A stretch of DNA of 46,380 bases from Methanobrevibacter sp. Its GTDB lineage: Archaea; Methanobacteriota; Methanobacteria; Methanobacteriales; Methanobacteriaceae. Of the stretch, positions 41,764 to 46,380 are shown one piece after another (positions within the stretch are counted from its first letter, which is position 1; each line of letters opens with the position of its first letter). The stretch covers positions 1 to 46,380 of the forward strand of contig NZ_JAGAXX010000025.1 in assembly GCF_017940815.1 (NCBI RefSeq). Direction: 5' to 3'. The notes beneath the pieces are model-generated. The model ran no database searches and was not told the origin of the DNA. It saw only the letters and a program-made list of their open reading frames with translations. A program made the position numbers and the translations under genes.

Positions 41764-42987
41764 ATGAATAAACGAACTATTGAGCTTTCAGGCCATATTA
41801 TTGACTCATTGACCTTAACCAAAACAATGGGTATTATTATGGATAAAGGCGGAGAATTTGATATTTTAGAAATCGATGTTGGACGTAAAAAATCAGACAT
41901 AAGTCACGCTAAAATCGAAGTTTCTGCTGATTCTCCCGAATTGTTAGAATCAATTTTGGATGAATTGTCAGTGCTTGGTGCAGCTATTGATGAAATTAAA
42001 GAGGTAAATCTTGTTGCATCAACCAAGGATAAGGTTGCTCCTGAAGGTTTTTATTCATCATCCAATCACGTCACCCATATTTTTTACGGTGGGAACTGGA
42101 TACCTGTTGAAGAGATTGAAATGGACTGTTTGGTAGTTGTTGATGAGGAAGCTAAAAGGGCTTTTGTAAAGCCTATTGCTGATGTCAAAGCAGGCGATAA
42201 AATCGTTGTAGGGCTTGACGGTGTCAGGGTAACACCTCCTCAAAGGTCACGTGATGAGCAGCAAGTGTTTGAGTTCATGAACAGTGAGGTTTCATCTGAA
42301 AAGCCTTTAATGAATCTCATCAATGGTATTGCTGATGAGATGAAGGAAATCAAGGCTAAAGGTGGAAAAATAGGTATTGTCGGAGGACCAGCTATTGTCC
42401 ACACCGGTTCAGGTAAATACTTGGCGCAACTTGTCAAGGAGGGTTACATTGATGTCATCATGGCAGGTAATGCATTGGCCACCCACGACATTGAATCAAA
42501 CCTGTTCGGAACTTCATTGGGTATTGAGGTTGAAACAGGTAAGATTGTAGCTCACGGCCACACACACCACATGAGGGCAATCAACAGAATCAACAATTCA
42601 GGTTCCATTAAAAAGGCGGTTGAAGACGGTACTCTGACTGGAGGTATCATGTATGAGTGTGTCAAAAACGATGTTCCATTTGTTCTAGCAGGATCAATTC
42701 GTGACGACGGCCCTTTGCCTGATGTCATTACAGACACTGTGGAAGCGCAAAAATTGATGAGACACTACGCTCAAGAGGTTGACATGGTTATCATGATTGC
42801 CACTATGCTTCATTCAATTGCAACTGGTAACTTGCTCCCTTCAAGAGTTAAAAGTATTTGTGTAGATATCAACCCATCAACTGTAACCAAATTATCCGAT
42901 AGGGGAAGCGCTCAAGTGGTAGGTATCGTTACAGATATCGGTACATTCTTACCGCTTCTCTACAATGCTTTAAATGAGGATGATTAG
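41764..42987 (+). CDS. Archaeal ornithine cyclodeaminase (TIGR00300 family)
   Basis: This protein belongs to the family characterised in Methanococcus maripaludis as an ornithine cyclodeaminase, which converts ornithine to proline with loss of ammonia and uses bound NAD. It has the N-terminal 'LOR/SDH bifunctional' domain ([28 protein letters not shown]) and the C-terminal Rossmann part ([78 protein letters not shown]-type region). I choose ATG 41764 (407 residues) because GGAG at 41751-41754 is nine bases upstream; the ATG at 41749 overlaps that site. Its stop codon abuts the adenine deaminase start, so they are co-transcribed. Confidence 0.85.
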   Translation: MNKRTIELSGHIIDSLTLTKTMGIIMDKGGEFDILEIDVGRKKSDISHAKIEVSADSPELLESILDELSVLGAAIDEIKEVNLVASTKDKVAPEGFYSSSNHVTHIFYGGNWIPVEEIEMDCLVVVDEEAKRAFVKPIADVKAGDKIVVGLDGVRVTPPQRSRDEQQVFEFMNSEVSSEKPLMNLINGIADEMKEIKAKGGKIGIVGGPAIVHTGSGKYLAQLVKEGYIDVIMAGNALATHDIESNLFGTSLGIEVETGKIVAHGHTHHMRAINRINNSGSIKKAVEDGTLTGGIMYECVKNDVPFVLAGSIRDDGPLPDVITDTVEAQKLMRHYAQEVDMVIMIATMLHSIATGNLLPSRVKSICVDINPSTVTKLSDRGSAQVVGIVTDIGTFLPLLYNALNEDD

Positions 42988-44703
42988 ATGTCATTTACTG
43001 CTTTTATTCTTGATGTGGTGACAGACACCATTTATCCGGCAAGAATCACTATAGAAAATGGATTGTATAAGAAAGTCACTCCAATTACCATTAATGAAAA
43101 TTCCACTTTGGATGTTAAGGGACTTATGATTCCTGGATTCATTGATTCACATATTCACATTGAAAGCAGTATGATTACACCGGCACAGTTTGCCAAAATT
43201 GCCGTTCGCCATGGTACCACTGCTGTTGTTTGCGACCCTCATGAAATAGGTAATGTATTGGGGATTGAAGGAATTGAGGCAATGATTGACAATGCAAACA
43301 AGGTTCCTTTCAATTTCTATTTCGCAGCACCTTCATGTGTGCCTGCCACACCATTTGAGACTTCAGGAGCAACATTGGGTCCGGATGATATTGAATATTT
43401 GCTTCAAAAGGATGAAATCGTGGCGTTGGGAGAGATGATGAATTATCCTGGCGTTATAAATGGTGATGAGGAAGTAATTAGGAAACTGGACCTAGCAAAA
43501 AAATACGGAAAGCCGATTGACGGTCATGCACCATTGGTTTCACGCGAAGATTTGGATAAATATCTTGCTCAAGGTATATCCACTGACCACGAATGCAGCA
43601 ATATTCTCGAAGCTCTTGAGAAAAAGGTAAAAGGTATGAAAATTATGGTCCGTGACGGTTCATCTGCCATGGATATGGAAGGTCTTTTCAATATAGATGA
43701 TGGTCGTCGAGCACTTGAATATGAGGGGGCATTGAATCTCCTGTTCAGGGATATTTTTGAAAATAAGATTTACTCCCCACTGTTTGATTTCATAGTCAGT
43801 GATGATAAACATCCAAATGATTTGATTAAAGGCCATCTGAATGCTTCCGTTAAAAAAGCAGTTAGTTTAGGAATAGACATTTTAAAAGCCATTCATATGG
43901 TGACAATCAATCCGGGATACCATTATAATTTAAACTGCGGAGCCATTGTCGAGGGTGCTCAGGCGGACTATGTAATAGTTGACAGCATTTACGACTGCAA
44001 TATCCTTGCAACATATGTCGGTGGGGAATGTGTCTTCGACGGTGAAAATGTTTTATTTGATGTCCCTGAATTTGAATCTAAAAATACAATGAACGTGTCT
44101 AAAAAAACACCTGAGGATTTTGAGATATATTATGATGGCGATGAATGCGAAGTCAATGTAATCGAGTGCACTGACGGTGATTTGCTGACCAAAAAGACCA
44201 CTGCAAAACTCCCTGTTAAGGATGGTGTGGTTCAAACTGATATTCGCCATGACGTCTTAAAGATCGCGGTAGTTGAACGTTATGGTGGAAATACTGTTGC
44301 AAATGGATTCATCAAAGGATTTGGAATGAAAAAGGGAGCCATTGCTTCATCAATTGCTCACGATTCACATAACATAATCGTTGTTGGATATAATTCGGAC
44401 AGGATGGCGAAAGCAGTCAATAAGGTAATTGAAAATAAGGGTGGAATTGCCATTTACAGTGTTGACTTTGAAGATTCACTGCCTCTTCCTATTGCGGGGC
44501 TCATGTCAAATGAGGATGCATATGAAGTTGCTGAAAAGCTGGGCGATTTGCATGAGATGGTTAAGGCATTGGGTTGTCAGCTTGAAGCGCCATTCATGAC
44601 AATGGCGTTCATGGCGTTATTGGTCATTCCATCAATCAAGATTTCAGATAAGGGACTGTTTGACGGCGACAGTTTTGAATTTATGGATGTTATAAGAAAT
44701 TAG
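42988..44703 (+). CDS. adeC: Adenine deaminase
   Basis: This is an amidohydrolase-family enzyme converting adenine to hypoxanthine and ammonia. The 571-residue protein has the N-terminal strand domain, the metal-binding [63 protein letters not shown], and the C-terminal adenine deaminase domain with [27 protein letters not shown]. Length is typical of AdeC. The ATG immediately follows the ornithine cyclodeaminase stop; GAGGATGATT serves as ribosome-binding region. The final four bases overlap the convergent DUF447 gene. With the purine permease upstream it supports purine salvage. Confidence 0.95.
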   Translation: MSFTAFILDVVTDTIYPARITIENGLYKKVTPITINENSTLDVKGLMIPGFIDSHIHIESSMITPAQFAKIAVRHGTTAVVCDPHEIGNVLGIEGIEAMIDNANKVPFNFYFAAPSCVPATPFETSGATLGPDDIEYLLQKDEIVALGEMMNYPGVINGDEEVIRKLDLAKKYGKPIDGHAPLVSREDLDKYLAQGISTDHECSNILEALEKKVKGMKIMVRDGSSAMDMEGLFNIDDGRRALEYEGALNLLFRDIFENKIYSPLFDFIVSDDKHPNDLIKGHLNASVKKAVSLGIDILKAIHMVTINPGYHYNLNCGAIVEGAQADYVIVDSIYDCNILATYVGGECVFDGENVLFDVPEFESKNTMNVSKKTPEDFEIYYDGDECEVNVIECTDGDLLTKKTTAKLPVKDGVVQTDIRHDVLKIAVVERYGGNTVANGFIKGFGMKKGAIASSIAHDSHNIIVVGYNSDRMAKAVNKVIENKGGIAIYSVDFEDSLPLPIAGLMSNEDAYEVAEKLGDLHEMVKALGCQLEAPFMTMAFMALLVIPSIKISDKGLFDGDSFEFMDVIRN

Positions 44704-45326
44704 GGTTCGTACCCTTTTTTCATCAATTCTTTTTTTATTATTTGCATGGATTTTATATCTTCTTTAGTTCCGACTTTGAGGACAACTCTATTTGCTTCTT
44801 TAAATTTTTTTATGTATTCTTCTTTTTGATCATCGCCAACTATGTCAAAGCGGGTGTAATTGGCCAATGTTTCAATGACATATCCGAATCCTCTGTTCAA
44901 TGCATGAACATCCTCTTTCACGGTCATATCAGTAACTTTTGCTTTTATGACAATAGCTTCATCCTTCTTTTTAATGGGGTCGCTTTGCTTGACTGCTTCA
45001 GTTAAGCGGATTACCTCGCATTTGAAAAATGCCTTCATGCATTTTATTGAACCGTCATCTTCAAAGTAATCTTGTGGTAGGTTTCCAAGGGTTGATATGG
45101 TGTAAAGCTCGGGATCATGGGTGATATTGACTATAAACTCTTTTTCACGAATGATATTGTCCAAGGTGTGACTTCCCTTAAAAATTCTGATGATTATCTT
45201 GTCATTGCCTGCATAAATCACGCCAATTGGTGCGGCATTTTTACTGCCATCTTCATTTTTGGTGGAAATGATTGTCTCGTATTGTCTACCTTTTTCCATT
45301 CCAATTAATGTTAAATCCTCATTCAT
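44700..45326 (-). CDS. DUF447 family protein, FMN-binding split barrel
   Basis: This 208-residue protein has the fold of the flavin reductase-like FMN-binding split barrel. The N-terminal segment [53 protein letters not shown] is typical, and the C-terminal half forms the helical DUF447 extension. Members are widespread in methanogens and thought to bind FMN; their reaction is unknown. I choose ATG 45326 (MNEDLTLIG); another in-frame ATG lies three codons upstream at 45335. It converges on adenine deaminase with a 4-bp overlap and diverges from the SIS-domain gene. Confidence 0.82.
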   Translation of the reverse strand: MNEDLTLIGMEKGRQYETIISTKNEDGSKNAAPIGVIYAGNDKIIIRIFKGSHTLDNIIREKEFIVNITHDPELYTISTLGNLPQDYFEDDGSIKCMKAFFKCEVIRLTEAVKQSDPIKKKDEAIVIKAKVTDMTVKEDVHALNRGFGYVIETLANYTRFDIVGDDQKEEYIKKFKEANRVVLKVGTKEDIKSMQIIKKELMKKGYEP

Positions 45327-45409
45327 TTTAATCATTATTTAAAAAACCTTTTTATATATTAATTAACAATATATAAATTATAATATTTAATTTTAAGGAG
45401 TTTAAGCTT

Positions 45410-46380
45410 ATGAAGTACAAAATGTATGATGAAATGATGGAGCAACCGGATTCATTAAGAAAAACTTTTGAAAGTGAAAAAGCCACTATGGATGAAGTGT
45501 CAAAATTAGTCTCAGATGTTTCTAAAGTTTATTTGGTAGGTTGTGGAAGTTCTATTTCAACCTGTTACAGTGTTAGGGATGCAATTAGGATGTCCAGTAC
45601 TAATATAGACATTGAAGTCTATGCAGGTTATGAATTCTACTACAACAAGAAATTGGTTGAAAATGAAAATTCAATCGCAATTTTCACCTCACAATCCGGT
45701 GAAACTGCAGATACTCTTGCAGCACTTAGAAAAGCTAACGAATTTAATATTCACACTGTTTCCATTTCAAATGAACCTGAAAGTTCAATGATTAAAGAAG
45801 CTAAAACTCCAATTGTTACAAGATGTGAAACAGAAACAGCTATTTTAGGAACCAAAACATACATCACTCAACTTGCAAGCTTATATCAGATATTATTTGC
45901 AGCTTCAGATTATGAAAGAAAGGACAACTTATTGAAGCAATTGTCTGAACTGCCTGACATTATTGAAGAGCTATTAAAAACCACTGAATTTGACAACAGG
46001 CTTCTTGCAGAGAACTTTAAAAAAGAGGACATTTTCTACTGCTTAGGAAGCGGCCCTAACTTCGGTCTTGCTTACAAGTTGGCAATGACCATGCTCATGG
46101 AAGGTGCAATCAAGCATGCTTGTCCTGAATATTCTGCTGAATTCAGACATGGTTTGATTGAAAGGGCAGAAAAGGATGTTCCGATTATTATTTTAAAATC
46201 AGGGTTTGAATCAGATGAAATTACTGATAAGGCAATTGACTTTTCTGAAAATCTGGAATTGAAATCAATCATTTATGAATTGAAAGACTATGCTGATGTG
46301 GATAATCTCTTATCTCCATTCGTATTGGTGGTTCCTCTTGAATGGTTTGTATATTATCTAGCACATTTCAATGGTGAAGA
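45410..46380 (+). CDS. SIS-domain sugar-phosphate isomerase, truncated by window end
   Basis: This frame runs open from ATG 45410 to the window edge (323 full codons). It encodes two SIS domains as in the isomerase half of glucosamine-6-phosphate synthase: VYLVGCGSSISTCYSVRDAIR, FTSQSGETADTLAALRKANE, LGTKTYITQLASLYQIL, YCLGSGPNFGLAYKLAMTMLMEGA and EFRHGLIERAE. There is no glutaminase domain at its N-terminus, so it is a stand-alone isomerase or deaminase of the GlmS/AgaS group acting on amino-sugar or related phosphates. AAGGAG lies upstream, and a TATA-like ATATAAATTATAAT near 45370 gives the promoter. The C-terminal catalytic end is outside the window. Confidence 0.88.
   Translation, partial: MKYKMYDEMMEQPDSLRKTFESEKATMDEVSKLVSDVSKVYLVGCGSSISTCYSVRDAIRMSSTNIDIEVYAGYEFYYNKKLVENENSIAIFTSQSGETADTLAALRKANEFNIHTVSISNEPESSMIKEAKTPIVTRCETETAILGTKTYITQLASLYQILFAASDYERKDNLLKQLSELPDIIEELLKTTEFDNRLLAENFKKEDIFYCLGSGPNFGLAYKLAMTMLMEGAIKHACPEYSAEFRHGLIERAEKDVPIIILKSGFESDEITDKAIDFSENLELKSIIYELKDYADVDNLLSPFVLVVPLEWFVYYLAHFNGE

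Overview
The window is a stretch of chromosome from a methanogenic archaeon of the order Methanobacteriales, most likely Methanobrevibacter or a close relative. The evidence is strong AT bias, archaeal translation factors (EF-1 alpha, aRF1, hypusine-type IF5A), a coenzyme F430 synthetase, an MtrA corrinoid protein, an F420-binding-type (FrhB-like) protein, TATA-box promoters close to start codons, and GGAA-N6-TTCC sites of the kind bound by the methanogen nitrogen regulator NrpR. The species assignment is inference. I see no insertion sequence, prophage, CRISPR array or rRNA gene.

Layout. 1-1740: EF-1 alpha, ribosomal protein S10 and tRNA-Ser(UGA). 1759-5343 (minus): a UPF0146 protein, a calcium-type P-type ATPase and cobalt-precorrin-6A reductase. 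5455-10016: a RimI-like acetyltransferase, a double zinc-ribbon membrane protein, an internally duplicated unknown protein, a tRNA-dihydrouridine synthase, release factor aRF1 and a small unknown protein. 10525-20706: a nitrogen-assimilation block of glutamate dehydrogenase, glutamine synthetase, and a split archaeal glutamate synthase (glutaminase, GXGXG, FrhB/ferredoxin and FMN subunits), followed by a large KaiC-like/PPDK-like protein. 20903-25476: small metabolic genes (acetyltransferase, thioesterase, flavodoxin-ferredoxin, cupin, nitroreductase) and a soluble MtrA paralogue. 25849-29845: an accessory-looking island with an unknown 113-residue protein, a half-size HsdS-like protein, an HsdM-like protein that has lost its catalytic motifs, and, convergent to them, an ARPP-1-like protein and a HIRAN-domain protein. 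29945-36251 (minus): pdaD, a NADP phosphatase/NAD kinase fusion, cfbE, hemC, a Gfo/Idh oxidoreductase and a GfcR-like regulator. 36354-45326: a small membrane protein, IF5A, agmatinase, a 44-residue ORF, a purine permease, a wHTH regulator with two secreted proteins, ornithine cyclodeaminase, adenine deaminase and a DUF447 protein. From 45410 to the window edge: a truncated SIS-domain sugar-phosphate isomerase.

How the genes work together. The clearest functional block is ammonium assimilation. glnA has two overlapping NrpR-type operators and a structured leader, gdhA has another candidate operator far upstream, and the glutamate synthase subunits sit with an FrhB-type protein, which suggests F420H2 or ferredoxin as electron donor. 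That FrhB-like protein appears to be circularly permuted: the usual C-terminal half comes first, then two 4Fe-4S motifs, then the usual N-terminal half. Tetrapyrrole synthesis (hemC, cfbE, cobK), polyamine and hypusine metabolism (pdaD, speB, IF5A) and purine salvage (permease, adenine deaminase) form looser groups.

The best candidates for undescribed biology are the permuted FrhB/glutamate synthase module, the HsdM/HsdS-like pair without nuclease or intact methyltransferase motifs (next to ARPP-1 and HIRAN proteins), the KaiC/PPDK-like fusion, and a set of perfect palindromes and leader hairpins at specific promoters.
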